Shown piece by piece: positions 1-9,180 of a stretch of DNA of 64,000 nt. Both the position numbers and the translations under genes were made by a program. The notes beneath the pieces are model-generated. The model saw nothing but the letters and a program-made list of their open reading frames with translations, was not told the origin of the DNA and made no database searches. Each line of letters opens with the position of its first letter. Positions within the stretch are counted from its first letter, which is position 1. The stretch comes from Chryseobacterium sp. CH25 (GTDB lineage: Bacteria > Bacteroidota > Bacteroidia > Flavobacteriales > Weeksellaceae), in contig NZ_NRQT01000015.1 in NCBI RefSeq assembly GCF_004119455.1, positions 30,615 to 94,614 on the forward strand. Direction: 5' to 3'.

Positions 1-39
1 GAACTGAAGGATGCTATCTGGAAACAGTTACACGGATAG
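1..39 (+). CDS. possible 3' tail of a truncated gene
   Basis: The first 36 bases read as an open frame, ELKDAIWKQLHG, ending in TAG at 37-39, and a strong terminator follows about 35 bp later. That is what the end of a gene cut by the window edge would look like. Another frame is also open through about base 59, so the assignment is a guess and no family is recognised. Confidence 0.25.
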   Translation, partial: ELKDAIWKQLHG

Positions 40-72
40 TCTCAGATTTGAGAATTTGATTTTTTAAAATAT

Positions 73-106
73 AAATAAAGAGAAACTGTTTTGTTTCTCT
101 TTATTT
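73..106 (+). terminator. intrinsic terminator
   Basis: A 14-bp perfect stem (AAATAAAGAGAAAC pairing with GTTTCTCTTTATTT) with a short T-rich loop is followed by a T run. It would end whatever gene enters from the left edge. Confidence 0.75.
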
Positions 107-182
107 TTTGGCTGCGAATAAACCCAACCAGTACTTAAATTAGGTTATTGAAGCTTAAAATCAATTTCTTAAAATTTTAACC

Positions 183-190
183 TACCTTTG
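183..190 (+). promoter_or_regulatory. Bacteroidota -7 promoter element
   Basis: TACCTTTG fits the TAnnTTTG -7 box of the Bacteroidota primary sigma factor, and C follows it. No good -33 TTG lies at the expected spacing. The box covers a TTG at 188 that could otherwise be taken as the helicase start, so translation must begin further down. Confidence 0.6.
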
Positions 191-247
191 CAGGATGTAA
201 TTCTTTCAGACAGAGGGAATTTTTATTTAAATTTTAAAATAATTCAT

Positions 248-1558
248 TTGAATTTTACAGACTTAAACTTAATAGAACCTATTGCTAAGGCAATCCAGGA
301 ACAAGGATATACAACTCCAACACCCATTCAGGAAAGATCTATTCCTGAAATTTTACAAGGCAGGGACTTTTTAGGCTGTGCACAAACCGGAACAGGGAAA
401 ACAGCAGCATTTGCTATTCCAATTTTACAGAATCTATCTAAAAATAAAATACCAAACAAAAATATTAAAGCCTTAATCCTTACGCCTACCCGAGAATTGG
501 CAATTCAGATTGAGGAAAATATTCATGCATACGGTAAATATCTTCCCCTAAAGGAACTTGTTATTTTCGGTGGAGTTAAACAGGGAAACCAGGAAGCTGC
601 TCTAAAAAAAGGAGTGGATATTTTGGTGGCTACACCGGGAAGACTTCTTGACTTTATTGCTCAAGGTATTATCAGCTTAAAAAATCTTGAAATATTCGTT
701 CTTGATGAAGCAGATAGAATGCTTGATATGGGATTTGTACATGATGTAAAAAGAATCATCAAACTTTTACCACAAAGAAGACAGACTCTATTCTTCTCTG
801 CAACTATGCCGGGAGAGATTCAGAAATTAGCTAATTCTATTCTGAATAACCCTGTAAAGGTAGAAGTTACCCCTGTATCTTCTACTGCAGACACTATTCA
901 GCAATCTGTTTACTTTGTAGAAAAAGAGAACAAACTGAACCTTCTTTCTCATATCCTGCAAAACGATATTGCAGATTCTGTATTGGTATTTTCCAGAACA
1001 AAACATGGTGCCGATAAAATTGCAAGAAAGCTTCAGAAAGACAATATCTCTGCAGAAGCGATCCACGGGAACAAATCTCAAAATGCAAGACAGAATGCCC
1101 TTAATAACTTCAAATCAGGAAAAACAAGAGTTCTTGTAGCAACAGACATTGCAGCAAGAGGAATTGATATTGATGAACTGAAATTTGTTATCAATTTTGA
1201 ATTATCTGATGTTTCTGAAACATATGTACACAGAATTGGAAGAACAGGTAGAGCCGGAGCAGAAGGAACTTCTATTTCTTTTGTTGACGGATTGGATCTT
1301 CTTAACCTGAGAAGCACAGAAAAACTGATCGGAAAAAAGATTCCTGTTATCAAAAATCATCCGTTCCATACAGATGATCTTGTAGTACAGAAAAGGGATT
1401 CTAACAATAAACCGGTTCCGGCAGGTGCTGAAAGATCTAAAAAACCTAATAATAATTCCAGACCTAATAATAGAAATAAAAAGAAGCCAAACCCTTCCGA
1501 AACTCCTTCTACTGGATTTAAAAAACCTAAGAATAAGAATTTCACCAGAAAGAAATAA
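248..1558 (+). CDS. DEAD-box ATP-dependent RNA helicase, RhlE-like
   Basis: An ATP-dependent RNA unwinding enzyme of the RhlE type, 436 aa from the chosen start; such enzymes act in ribosome assembly and RNA turnover in the cytoplasm. Visible motifs in order are the Q motif (PTPIQE), motif I AQTGTGKT, PTRELA, TPGR, DEAD, SAT, and the C-terminal HRIGRTGRAG. The tail of about 70 residues is Lys/Asn/Pro-rich and basic, as in many RhlE proteins, and probably binds RNA. The start is set at a TTG at 248, giving NFTDLNLIEPI, because the only upstream in-frame start (188) lies inside the -7 promoter box; no ATG is available. The gene is single and converges on tatD with a shared terminator. The function class is firm; the exact RNA target is unknown. 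Confidence 0.9.
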   Translation: MNFTDLNLIEPIAKAIQEQGYTTPTPIQERSIPEILQGRDFLGCAQTGTGKTAAFAIPILQNLSKNKIPNKNIKALILTPTRELAIQIEENIHAYGKYLPLKELVIFGGVKQGNQEAALKKGVDILVATPGRLLDFIAQGIISLKNLEIFVLDEADRMLDMGFVHDVKRIIKLLPQRRQTLFFSATMPGEIQKLANSILNNPVKVEVTPVSSTADTIQQSVYFVEKENKLNLLSHILQNDIADSVLVFSRTKHGADKIARKLQKDNISAEAIHGNKSQNARQNALNNFKSGKTRVLVATDIAARGIDIDELKFVINFELSDVSETYVHRIGRTGRAGAEGTSISFVDGLDLLNLRSTEKLIGKKIPVIKNHPFHTDDLVVQKRDSNNKPVPAGAERSKKPNNNSRPNNRNKKKPNPSETPSTGFKKPKNKNFTRKK

Positions 1559-1561
1559 AAA

Positions 1562-1587
1562 AATCCCTCTCATTTTTGAGAGGGATT
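1562..1587. terminator. bidirectional terminator
   Basis: The stem AATCCCTCTCA/TGAGAGGGATT has A and T runs on either side, so it can serve both the helicase (+) and the converging tatD operon (-). Confidence 0.8.
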
Positions 1588-1606
1588 CTTATTTTATAAA
1601 ATATTT

Positions 1607-2374
1607 TCAATTATTGACAAACATCTTCCTTGCATTCTCCGTAGTAATTCTATCTATTTCAGAGAAATCTTTACCATAAATATCAACAAGTTTTCCGGCT
1701 ACAAGATCAAGATATGAACTCTCATTTCTTTTTCCTCTGTGAGGAACCGGAGCCAGATAAGGTGAATCTGTTTCCAACACAATTTTATCTAAAGGAATTT
1801 CACCCAAGAACTGGTCTATTTTACCGTTTTTGAAGGTCACTACTCCACCAATCCCTAAAATAAAATTCAGATCAATTGCATGATGCGCCTGTTCCAGATT
1901 TCCAGAAAAGCAGTGGAAAATTCCTCTTAATTTCGGATGTTTTTTTCTTTCCAGGACTTCAAATGTTTCTTCAAAGCTTTCTCTGGTATGGATTACAATC
2001 GGAAGGTCTTTTTCTATAGCCCAGTCAATCTGCTGTTCAAAAGCTTTTATCTGGATATCCAACGTTGTTTTATCCCAATACAGATCTATTCCGATCTCTC
2101 CTATCGCAGGAAAATGTCTTTGATCCAGATAGTTTTTAACAATTTCCAGCTCTTTTTCCCAGGATTCTGGCTTTACATAGCAAGGATGAAGCCCCATCAT
2201 TGAAAAAATTTGTCCCGGATATTCTGTTTCCAGTTGCAACATTTTCTCATGGGATTCTGAGTCAATAGCAGGAAGATAAAATTCTGTAATTCCTTTATTT
2301 AAAGCTCTCTGAATAGCTTCTTTTCTGTCTTCATCAAACTCTTCTGCGTATAAATGGGTATGTGTATCAATCAT
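1607..2374 (-). CDS. TatD family metal-dependent DNase
   Basis: A TIM-barrel metal-dependent hydrolase of the TatD family, 255 aa, the usual length; family members are 3'-5' exonucleases and D-aminoacyl-tRNA or DNA-repair enzymes. Metal ligands are visible: the N-terminal THTHL, GEIGID with its Glu, IHTRES, FHCFSGN and LETDSPYLAP with the catalytic Asp. It is the last gene of a tight leftward cluster with the DUF4269 and GSCFA genes (5-bp gap to the first). Bacteroidota genomes often carry several TatD paralogues, so which one this is cannot be settled here. Confidence 0.92.
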   Translation of the reverse strand: MIDTHTHLYAEEFDEDRKEAIQRALNKGITEFYLPAIDSESHEKMLQLETEYPGQIFSMMGLHPCYVKPESWEKELEIVKNYLDQRHFPAIGEIGIDLYWDKTTLDIQIKAFEQQIDWAIEKDLPIVIHTRESFEETFEVLERKKHPKLRGIFHCFSGNLEQAHHAIDLNFILGIGGVVTFKNGKIDQFLGEIPLDKIVLETDSPYLAPVPHRGKRNESSYLDLVAGKLVDIYGKDFSEIDRITTENARKMFVNN

Positions 2375-2379
2375 TTTAT

Positions 2380-2901
2380 TTACAATTTTAATAGCTCTTC
2401 ATAAGGATTTTCAAGCCCCAGCAGCATTCCGAAAGCCGGTTCTGTTTTAATTCCCTGTTTTTTAAGTTCTATTATTTTCTGTTTAAATTCTTCTCCTTTT
2501 GCCTGTAATATTTTATATTCAGCTATCATATGAAGATAAGCGTTCTGTTGAGTTGTAGGCTTATTCTGTCCGAAAATTTCAATGGGAAAATCTTCCAGTA
2601 CAAAATTTAATGTAATACATTTTTCTCCGTTTACAATGGGATATTCCACTCCTACATCGTATGGGATAAACTTACTCAACATTAAATCATCCAAAAAATC
2701 CTCTTCAAACCTTAAATCTACCTCAAAAATAAGATCCAGATCACTTCCTTCTATATCAATTTCAATAGGAATAGTTCCTGCTAAGATTGGTGAATAATAT
2801 CTGAGTTTTTCAAAAATACGGTGTTTTGTAAGAAGTTCATAAGCTCTTCTCTGTCTTTCATTTCCATGCTTCAGATAGTCAATCTTTGTGAAATCAATCA
2901 T
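2380..2901 (-). CDS. DUF4269 nucleotidyltransferase-like protein
   Basis: 173 aa, recognised as the DUF4269 family. GTIPIEIDIEGSDLDLIFEV holds a G-T and paired-Asp (SDLDL) pattern like the catalytic strand of MNT-type nucleotidyltransferases, so an NMP-transferase or remnant fold is a reasonable inference; no substrate is known. Its ATG overlaps the stop of the upstream GSCFA gene by 4 nt (ATGA), so the two are probably translationally coupled, and tatD follows within 5 bp. Confidence 0.75.
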   Translation of the reverse strand: MIDFTKIDYLKHGNERQRRAYELLTKHRIFEKLRYYSPILAGTIPIEIDIEGSDLDLIFEVDLRFEEDFLDDLMLSKFIPYDVGVEYPIVNGEKCITLNFVLEDFPIEIFGQNKPTTQQNAYLHMIAEYKILQAKGEEFKQKIIELKKQGIKTEPAFGMLLGLENPYEELLKL

Positions 2902-3851
2902 CTGAATATGGTATGTTTTACTTTTTTCCTCTGGTTTTCTATTCTCTGATCCAGTTTTTCTCTGAATTCTATAAACTTAGGATCTTTTACATCATTGGTT
3001 CTATGCTCCAACGCTCTCATAATCTTAAAGTTTTCTTTGATAAATTCTTTGGTTTCATCTGAAAAATAAGAGTCTCCAAACTTATCAAAAATATAATTAA
3101 CAGCCTGAGTACTTGGATGAATCATATCTTCCTTATAGAAACGATAATCCCTCAAATCATCCATTAAAATCTCGTAAACCGGCAGATAATGACAGTCTTC
3201 AAACAGAGAAATAGACTCATGAATGGCTGTGATTAATTTGGATTTGCTCAACTGGTTCTCCACCATTCCATCTTTGGTATGCCTTACCGGAGAAACAGAA
3301 AATAAAATCTGGACTCCTTCTTTACAGATATCTTTAAATTCCAGAATGGTATTGTAAATGGAGCCTGTAAGTTCCTGATGGGACAGCAGCCTCTTTTCAA
3401 AGAATTTTTGTGGAATCTTGTGACAGTTGGTTACCAATTTTTGCTTTGGAAGAAACTCATAAATGAAAGAAGATCCGTAAGTAATAATAATCCAGTCAGC
3501 TTCCTGAAGAAAGGCATTTCCAGCTTCTATCTTACCATTGATCTTATCCAGTGTCTGATGAATATACCTTGTATCAAAGCTGGTGTGATGGTCTAATGAG
3601 ATATATTCTTCATTATACGTAATAAGTTCATCTTCAATATAAAATTCCGAATCATGAAGTCTTTTTACCGCATTATTGATAGAAAAGGGATTAAAAATTG
3701 TCCCAAAAGGATTATTGAGGGTTTGAAGTTGCCCATCTTTCAGCAATTCGGTCATTTCAGAGGCAAAACAGGAACCAATTGAGAATATTCTATCTTCAAT
3801 TTCTATTTTTTTCTCTGATTTCGGAATATCAACTTCTGTTCTGAACTTCAT
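2898..3851 (-). CDS. GSCFA domain protein
   Basis: 317 aa protein of the GSCFA family, named from the motif seen near residue 33 (IGSCFA). The family belongs to the SGNH/GDSL hydrolase-like group and may act as an esterase or acyl-transfer enzyme; later motifs here include a YGSSF block and a C-terminal D-x-x-HPS (DMIHPST), which resembles the catalytic Asp-His of that fold. The start is placed at the ATG giving MKFRTEV, because the longer frame adds 13 unconserved-looking residues. It is first of a leftward trio with DUF4269 and tatD. The substrate is unknown. Confidence 0.82.
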   Translation of the reverse strand: MKFRTEVDIPKSEKKIEIEDRIFSIGSCFASEMTELLKDGQLQTLNNPFGTIFNPFSINNAVKRLHDSEFYIEDELITYNEEYISLDHHTSFDTRYIHQTLDKINGKIEAGNAFLQEADWIIITYGSSFIYEFLPKQKLVTNCHKIPQKFFEKRLLSHQELTGSIYNTILEFKDICKEGVQILFSVSPVRHTKDGMVENQLSKSKLITAIHESISLFEDCHYLPVYEILMDDLRDYRFYKEDMIHPSTQAVNYIFDKFGDSYFSDETKEFIKENFKIMRALEHRTNDVKDPKFIEFREKLDQRIENQRKKVKHTIFR

Positions 3852-3925
3852 TGTATAGATTTTAGGTGACAGACAATGGGTAGCAGGCAATTCTGCTACC
3901 TACTCCCTATCATCTGCAATCTTAT

Positions 3926-4897
3926 TTAGCTTTCTCTTCTCAATAAATAATTAGCAAGCTCAATGAATGGCTTTTTCTTCTCCTCAGGAATGTCAATTTT
4001 CTGAAGATAGCTCTGACCGATTTCGTTGTGTTTTTCAATCAGACGAAGGGCTTTCTCATCTACTTTCGTTCTTCTGAATATCTTTTCAACCCCATAGATT
4101 TTATCGATATTGTCTGTTTTTTTAGAATACCAGTAATCCAGTTCTTTTCTTTCTTCTTCTGTAGCATGTTCTCTTGCTAATAGATAAAGCACTGTTTTCT
4201 TGTTCTCATAGATATCTCCTGCGTGTTTTTTACCAAACTGAGCCTGATCTCCGAATACATCAAGATAATCATCCATAATCTGGAAGGCAATTCCGATGTG
4301 TTTTCCGAAGTTGAAAATTGCTTTTGCATCTTTAAAGTCAGCTCTTGCAATCAAGGCTCCGATTTCAAAAGAAGAAGCACTCAATACTCCGGTTTTATAG
4401 GTAATCATTCTGATGTAATCATCAAAAGTTACATTTTCCTGAGTTTCGAAATTAATATCATACTGCTGCCCTTCACATAAAAGAAGTCCTGTATGGGTAA
4501 AGATTCTGATACAAGCCTTGAAAATTTCAGGTTCAAGATCTTCAAAGAATTTATAAGCTTTAAGCATTAATCCGTCTCCTGAAAGAATCCCTACATTGAT
4601 CCCGTGTAAAGTGTGGATTGTAGGTTTATTTCTTCTTAAAGGCGCCTCATCCATAATATCATCGTGGATCAGGGTGAAGTTATGGAAAAACTCGATCGCC
4701 AAAGCTGGTTTTATTGCCTGCTTCAGGTCTCCACCAAACAGATCACAAGCCATCAGCACCATAATGGGACGAAGACGTTTTCCACCATGGGAAATAATAT
4801 AGTTCATCGGCTCATACAGCTCCGTAGGTTTATCTTTAAAAGTGTACTTATTGATGGCGTCCCCAACAATCTGCTGGTATCTGTCTAAAAATTCCAT
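3926..4897 (-). CDS. polyprenyl (geranylgeranyl/farnesyl-type) diphosphate synthase
   Basis: A trans-prenyltransferase of 323 aa that condenses isopentenyl diphosphate with allylic diphosphates. GGKRLRP marks the substrate-binding lysine and arginine, the first Asp-rich motif is DDIMDEAPLRR and the second is DDYLD. The product length cannot be read with certainty; farnesyl, geranylgeranyl and octaprenyl synthases share these motifs. It has its own -7 promoter box at 4916-4923 and lies upstream of the GSCFA cluster. Flavobacteria need such enzymes for menaquinone, undecaprenyl carriers and often carotenoids or flexirubin-linked membranes. Confidence 0.9.
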   Translation of the reverse strand: MEFLDRYQQIVGDAINKYTFKDKPTELYEPMNYIISHGGKRLRPIMVLMACDLFGGDLKQAIKPALAIEFFHNFTLIHDDIMDEAPLRRNKPTIHTLHGINVGILSGDGLMLKAYKFFEDLEPEIFKACIRIFTHTGLLLCEGQQYDINFETQENVTFDDYIRMITYKTGVLSASSFEIGALIARADFKDAKAIFNFGKHIGIAFQIMDDYLDVFGDQAQFGKKHAGDIYENKKTVLYLLAREHATEEERKELDYWYSKKTDNIDKIYGVEKIFRRTKVDEKALRLIEKHNEIGQSYLQKIDIPEEKKKPFIELANYLLRRES

Positions 4898-4915
4898 AAA
4901 ATCTTATAATTTGAA

Positions 4916-4923
4916 CAAAAATA
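4916..4923 (-). promoter_or_regulatory. -7 promoter element of the polyprenyl synthase gene
   Basis: On the minus strand this reads TATTTTTG, matching TAnnTTTG, 18 bp ahead of the ATG. A T-rich -33 region lies about 19 bp upstream but has no perfect TTG. Confidence 0.5.
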
Positions 4924-4949
4924 CGATTTTTCAGGGCTTTATAAAACAA

Positions 4950-4976
4950 AAAACTTTGTACAATGGACAAAGTTTT
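4950..4976 (-). terminator. intrinsic terminator of the 5059-5394 lipoprotein gene
   Basis: The stem AAAACTTTGT/ACAAAGTTTT is followed on the minus strand by a T run. It lies downstream of the lipoprotein gene. Confidence 0.75.
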
Positions 4977-5058
4977 CTGCCATAAAAGAAAGTATCATAC
5001 TCAACTGAAGTAATTTCTTTTATTTAATCTGATAATACCAGTTAGGTAAATATTTAAT

Positions 5059-5394
5059 TTACTTATAAGGCTTTCCTCCACAATACCAATCATACCTGAT
5101 AATAGTATCTTTTTTATGAATAGCAAGTTCCAATCTTCCCTCTCTTTTCATTATTGTATCTCCCGTTTCAACTTCGTTATAATCAAAAAGCCAATTATTA
5201 TGAACCATAATTTTTGACTTTTCATTTGTTATGGGATCATAACCTGTAATTTTGATCCATGTGTTATCTATACTTGATTCTCCCACAATCAAATTATATT
5301 CATCAGGATAGTATGCCTGTTTCACATTATTGCAATCTGGTTCCCCACATGCAGATACCAACATCAACAAGCTTAAAAAAATAAATATTTTCAT
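5059..5394 (-). CDS. small hypothetical lipoprotein
   Basis: 111 aa with a lipoprotein signal: a short Lys-containing N-terminus, a hydrophobic stretch and the lipobox LVSAC at about residues 12-16, so the mature protein is probably anchored through Cys16. The mature part is rich in Asp, Tyr, Thr and Trp, with YYPDEYNLI and TWIKITGYDP near its start, and no family is recognised. It is a single gene with its own terminator on the left. A small beta-rich periplasmic or surface lipoprotein is inferred. Confidence 0.75.
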   Translation of the reverse strand: MKIFIFLSLLMLVSACGEPDCNNVKQAYYPDEYNLIVGESSIDNTWIKITGYDPITNEKSKIMVHNNWLFDYNEVETGDTIMKREGRLELAIHKKDTIIRYDWYCGGKPYK

Positions 5395-5454
5395 AATTTA
5401 ATCTAATTGAGGTCAAGGACCAAAATTTCTTTTAAACCAACTTAAAAAAACAAA

Positions 5455-5480
5455 AAACTTTGCCCTTTTGGACAAAGTTT
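5455..5480 (-). terminator. intrinsic terminator of the phosphate transporter operon
   Basis: The stem AAACTTTG/CAAAGTTT is followed on the minus strand by a T-rich tract. It lies just after the PiT stop codon. Confidence 0.7.
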
Positions 5481-5503
5481 ATATGATAATTGTGATTTTT
5501 CTC

Positions 5504-6646
5504 TTAGGAAAGGAAAGTTACAATAAGATAAGTGATACCAGCTACTAATGCTGAGATTGGAATGGTTAATACCCAAGCCCAAAGTAAGCTTACTGTAATA
5601 CCCCATCTTACCGCTGAAATTCTTTTCGTTAATCCTACCCCGATGATAGAACCTGTAATGGTGTGTGTTGTAGATACAGGAATACCGAAGTGATCTGTGA
5701 TAAATAAAGTAATTGCTCCTGCAGTTTCTGCACTTACTCCTTCTAATGAAGTTACTTTAGTGATCTTTGTTCCCATTGTTTTGATGATCTTCCAACCACC
5801 GCTCATTGTTCCTAATGCAATGGCAATAAAGGATACTAAAGGAACCCAGATATAGTGCTGTGCAAAGTAATCAAAACGTTCTGCAGAAGGAACATTCAGA
5901 TACTGTACATCCTGAAGCATATTTACGTGATAGTAAATTACAGCTGCTCCAATGATCCCCATTACCTTCTGAGCATCATTCAAACCGTGACCTAAGCTGA
6001 ATAAAGCTGAAGAAGCCAACTGAAGTCTTTTGAAAGACTGATCTGCTTTGTGCGGGTTCGATTTTTTATAAAGGTGAACAATAATTAATGTAATAATGAT
6101 CGAGATAATCATCCCTATGATCGGCGCCATGAAAATGAACAGGAAAATAGGAATTACTTTATCAAACTTTACAACACTCTGGTGAGTAACCTGGCTCATC
6201 GCTTCCTTAGCTGTATCCCAGAATCCAAGTCCCGGTTGTGCTGCTGCCACATCATGATAATCCATCATAAAAGCATGCATTAAAGCTGCTCCCAGGAATC
6301 CACCAATCAGGGTGTGTGATGATGAGGAAGGAATTCCAAACCACCATGTTAATAGGTTCCAGGCAATGGCTGCCACCAAACCGGAAAATATAACTTCAAG
6401 CGTGATAAAATTCTCGTTAACTGTTTTGGCAATTGTATTACCAATTTTGAATTCTCCAATAATGTAAGCAGCAATAAAGAAAGCTGCGAAGTTCCAAAGA
6501 GCTGCCCAAAGTACAGCCTGGAATGGAGTTAAAACTTTTGTAGATACGATAGTTGCAATCGAGTTGGCTGCATCATGGAAACCATTGATATAATCAAAGA
6601 TTAACGCCAACGCAATAATAACTACAAGTAAAATCGGAAATTCCAT
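5504..6646 (-). CDS. pit: PiT family inorganic phosphate transporter
   Basis: A 380-aa integral membrane symporter that takes up inorganic phosphate or metal-phosphate. The family signature repeats are clear: FDYINGFHDAANSIATIVST near residue 17 and GHGLNDAQKVMGIIG near residue 220, the two inverted PD001131-type motifs. GIPSSSSHTLIGG and FGIPVSTTHTITGS give the paired Ser/Thr-His segments of the two halves. The gene follows the DUF47 gene by 23 bp, the usual PiT-DUF47 pairing, so the two form an operon. Confidence 0.93.
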   Translation of the reverse strand: MEFPILLVVIIALALIFDYINGFHDAANSIATIVSTKVLTPFQAVLWAALWNFAAFFIAAYIIGEFKIGNTIAKTVNENFITLEVIFSGLVAAIAWNLLTWWFGIPSSSSHTLIGGFLGAALMHAFMMDYHDVAAAQPGLGFWDTAKEAMSQVTHQSVVKFDKVIPIFLFIFMAPIIGMIISIIITLIIVHLYKKSNPHKADQSFKRLQLASSALFSLGHGLNDAQKVMGIIGAAVIYYHVNMLQDVQYLNVPSAERFDYFAQHYIWVPLVSFIAIALGTMSGGWKIIKTMGTKITKVTSLEGVSAETAGAITLFITDHFGIPVSTTHTITGSIIGVGLTKRISAVRWGITVSLLWAWVLTIPISALVAGITYLIVTFLS

Positions 6647-6669
6647 TTTTTGCTATGTATTGTTATCTT

Positions 6670-7308
6670 TTAGGCGTATTTAATCATGATGTTCTCAATT
6701 GTATTGGCAACATCTTCTGCTTTATCCGTTACGATTTCAAGATAGTTCAATACCGATGAAACTTTAATAATGTTGATGGCATCATTAGTTTCGAATAAAT
6801 CTACCATTGAGTTAGAAAGCAGGTCATCTGCAATGTTCTCAATAGAGTTTACTTTAATACAAGCTTCTTTCACCTGCTCCATGTTCTTAAACCCTTTAAG
6901 ATTTTTCATTGCATTCTGGATTTCAAGACATGCTTTGTGAATCAATAGAGAGAAATCTGAATAAGCTTTCATCTCAGGAGATTTATATAAGAAAATATAT
7001 TTTGTAGAAGCATAGATATAATCTGCGATATCATCTAATCCTGTTGCCAATGTGTGAATATCTTCACGGTCAAAAGGAGTAATGAAGTTTTTTCCCAGTT
7101 CTACGAAGATTTCGTGAGTAAGCTCGTCATTTTTATGTTCGAAATCACTCATTTTTTTCAACATTGAATCGTCGTTAAGATCAAAATCTTTGATTCCGTG
7201 GTTGAATTCTTCAGACATTGCAACTAGGTTTTCAGTTACCTTTTCAAAAAGTACAAAGAAGATTTTATCTTTTGGTTGAAAAGCGTGGAAAATATTACCA
7301 ATTCCCAT
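6670..7308 (-). CDS. DUF47 (PhoU-like) phosphate transport regulator
   Basis: 212 aa, all-helical, of the DUF47/PhoU-like family, which pairs with PiT transporters and is thought to gate or regulate them. The E/D-rich helices (for example FDREDIHTLATGLDDIADYIY) carry the acidic metal-binding pattern typical of the family. It is the first gene of the two-gene operon with pit. No PhoR/PhoB pair lies nearby, so regulation cannot be read here. Confidence 0.88.
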   Translation of the reverse strand: MGIGNIFHAFQPKDKIFFVLFEKVTENLVAMSEEFNHGIKDFDLNDDSMLKKMSDFEHKNDELTHEIFVELGKNFITPFDREDIHTLATGLDDIADYIYASTKYIFLYKSPEMKAYSDFSLLIHKACLEIQNAMKNLKGFKNMEQVKEACIKVNSIENIADDLLSNSMVDLFETNDAINIIKVSSVLNYLEIVTDKAEDVANTIENIMIKYA

Positions 7309-7419
7309 TTTTTAGTATTTATAATTCGTGTGCAAATTTCTTAAAAAAGGATCGCCCATGAAACTATATAACATTAAGTTTTGTTAACATTCGCTTATCC
7401 ACTGATTACCAAATAAAAA

Positions 7420-7443
7420 AACCGACATTATTGCCGGTTTTGT
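7420..7443 (-). terminator. intrinsic terminator of the helicase gene
   Basis: The stem AAACCG/CGGTTT is flanked by a minus-strand T run and lies just past the helicase stop codon. Confidence 0.65.
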
Positions 7444-7459
7444 ATGGTATAAAAAGAGA

Positions 7460-9160
7460 TTAGTTAGCTACTTCAGCTCTCATATCTTTTCCTTTAAATT
7501 TCATAGACTGAATGTTACTTAAAACATTGTCTTTGAATGATTTTTCAACTTCAAAGAAAGAGAATTTCTCAAGGATCTCGATATCTCCAATTTCAGCTCT
7601 TTTCTTGGTTTTTCCACCAGCAGTAGCTTTGTTGATAATATCTAAAACATCAAGTTTCTTCAAGTGGTCTTTTTTACCAAGGTTGAAGAAGAATCTAACC
7701 ATGTTTTCATCTTTTCTTCTTGGTTTTCCACCACGGTCTCTGTCTCTACGCTCTCCTCTGTCTCTATCTCTGTCGCGACCTCTATCTCTGTCTCTATCAC
7801 GTCCACGATCTCTTCTTGAGTAATCATCATCTCTGCTGCTTAATTTCTGCTCAACAAGATCATGTTTGTCTTTGTAATATAAAGCAAGATCCTTCAATTG
7901 GAACTGTAACAACTGGTGTACAAGTTCTTCTTTTGTGAAGTTGCTTAGATCCGGGATTAAGCTGTCATCAAATTCAAAAAGATCTTCGTGCTCTGTGAAT
8001 AGTTTTTCGAAAACACCTCCAACCTGAGCTTTGATAATCTGATCTCCTGTAGGGATAAATCTTTCGTGAATCTCAATTTTAGTAGCAGATTTGATCTGTT
8101 TCAACTTTCTGCTTTCTTCAGGCTTAATTAAAGCCATAGAAATACCGTCTTTACCAGCTCTACCTGTTCTTCCACTTCTGTGAACGAATACTTCAGGATC
8201 ATCAGGTAAAGAGAAGTGGATAACGTGAGTCAGAGAGTTCACATCTAATCCTCTTGCTGCAACGTCTGTTGCTACAAGGATATCGATGTTTTTCAATCTG
8301 AATTTCTTCATTACCGTATCTCTCTGCGCCTGAGAAAGGTCTCCGTGAAGGGCATCAGCTGCATAACCGTTCTGCATTAAGAAATCTGCAACTTCCTGAG
8401 TTTCCATTCTTGTTCTACAGAAGATGATGGAATACTGATTAGGGTTTGCATCAATTAATCTTTTTAATGCTTCTTTTTTCTGACGGTATCCTACCACATA
8501 ATATTCGTGCGTAATGTTCTTCTTCACTTCGTTGATAGAACCTACTGAAATACGGTGTGGCTTTGTAAGATAGTTTTTGGAAATTCTTTCCACCTCTTTA
8601 TTCATCGTAGCCGAGAATAAGAAAGTCTGTTTTGTTTCCGGAGTTTCGCTTAGAATGGTTTCCAATTCGTCTTTGAATCCCATTGAAAGCATTTCATCAG
8701 CTTCATCTAATACTAACCAATGAATTGCAGAAAAATCTAATGCTTTTCTGTTGATAAGGTCAATAACCCTACCTGGAGTTCCCACAATAATCTGTGGTTT
8801 CTCTTTTAAAGATCTCATTTGCTCTACAATACTACTTCCACCATAAACCGCAGTAGTTTTGATGTTCATGTATTTAGAGTAATTCTTTATGTCTTTAGAA
8901 ATCTGAAGACATAATTCCCGTGTCGGACAAAGCACCAATAATTGGATTTTGCGACTCGTATCGTCAATCATATCCAAAATCGGAAGCGAAAACGCTGCTG
9001 TTTTGCCTGTCCCTGTCTGCGCAAGTGCGATCAAGTCGCGAATATCTGAAAGAATAAAAGGGATAGTCTGTTTTTGGATTTCTGTTGGGCTTTCGTAGCC
9101 CAGTTCGCCAATTGCCTTAAGAATATCAGGACTTAAACTGGTTTCCGTAAATAAATTCAT
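7460..9160 (-). CDS. DEAD-box RNA helicase with DbpA-type RNA-binding tail (DeaD/CsdA-like)
   Basis: 566 aa. The helicase core spans roughly residues 1-370 with AQTGTGKT, PTREL, GTPGR, DEAD, SAT and HRSGRTGRAG. A low-complexity Arg-Asp-Gly linker (about residues 445-475; RDRGRDRDRDRG-type repeats) then joins to a DbpA-like RNA-binding domain (about residues 480-566; MVRFFFNLGKK, GDIEIL, FSFFEVEK). That order is the DeaD/CsdA architecture, linked to cold-shock ribosome assembly and mRNA unwinding. A -7 promoter box sits 21 bp upstream. It is a single gene. The repetitive RD linker is encoded by near-repeated codons and may vary in length between strains. Confidence 0.9.
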   Translation of the reverse strand: MNLFTETSLSPDILKAIGELGYESPTEIQKQTIPFILSDIRDLIALAQTGTGKTAAFSLPILDMIDDTSRKIQLLVLCPTRELCLQISKDIKNYSKYMNIKTTAVYGGSSIVEQMRSLKEKPQIIVGTPGRVIDLINRKALDFSAIHWLVLDEADEMLSMGFKDELETILSETPETKQTFLFSATMNKEVERISKNYLTKPHRISVGSINEVKKNITHEYYVVGYRQKKEALKRLIDANPNQYSIIFCRTRMETQEVADFLMQNGYAADALHGDLSQAQRDTVMKKFRLKNIDILVATDVAARGLDVNSLTHVIHFSLPDDPEVFVHRSGRTGRAGKDGISMALIKPEESRKLKQIKSATKIEIHERFIPTGDQIIKAQVGGVFEKLFTEHEDLFEFDDSLIPDLSNFTKEELVHQLLQFQLKDLALYYKDKHDLVEQKLSSRDDDYSRRDRGRDRDRDRGRDRDRDRGERRDRDRGGKPRRKDENMVRFFFNLGKKDHLKKLDVLDIINKATAGGKTKKRAEIGDIEILEKFSFFEVEKSFKDNVLSNIQSMKFKGKDMRAEVAN

Positions 9161-9180
9161 TAACTATTTTAAAATTTTTG

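Noticed and set aside
188..247. TTG at 188 as the start of the first helicase
   Set aside because: The codon lies in the -7 promoter box; the added residues do not look like the family's N-terminus.
7512..7823. Plus-strand ORF opposite the RD-rich part of the DeaD-like helicase
   Set aside because: It is a shadow of the low-complexity codons of the helicase; it has no start signal or domain.
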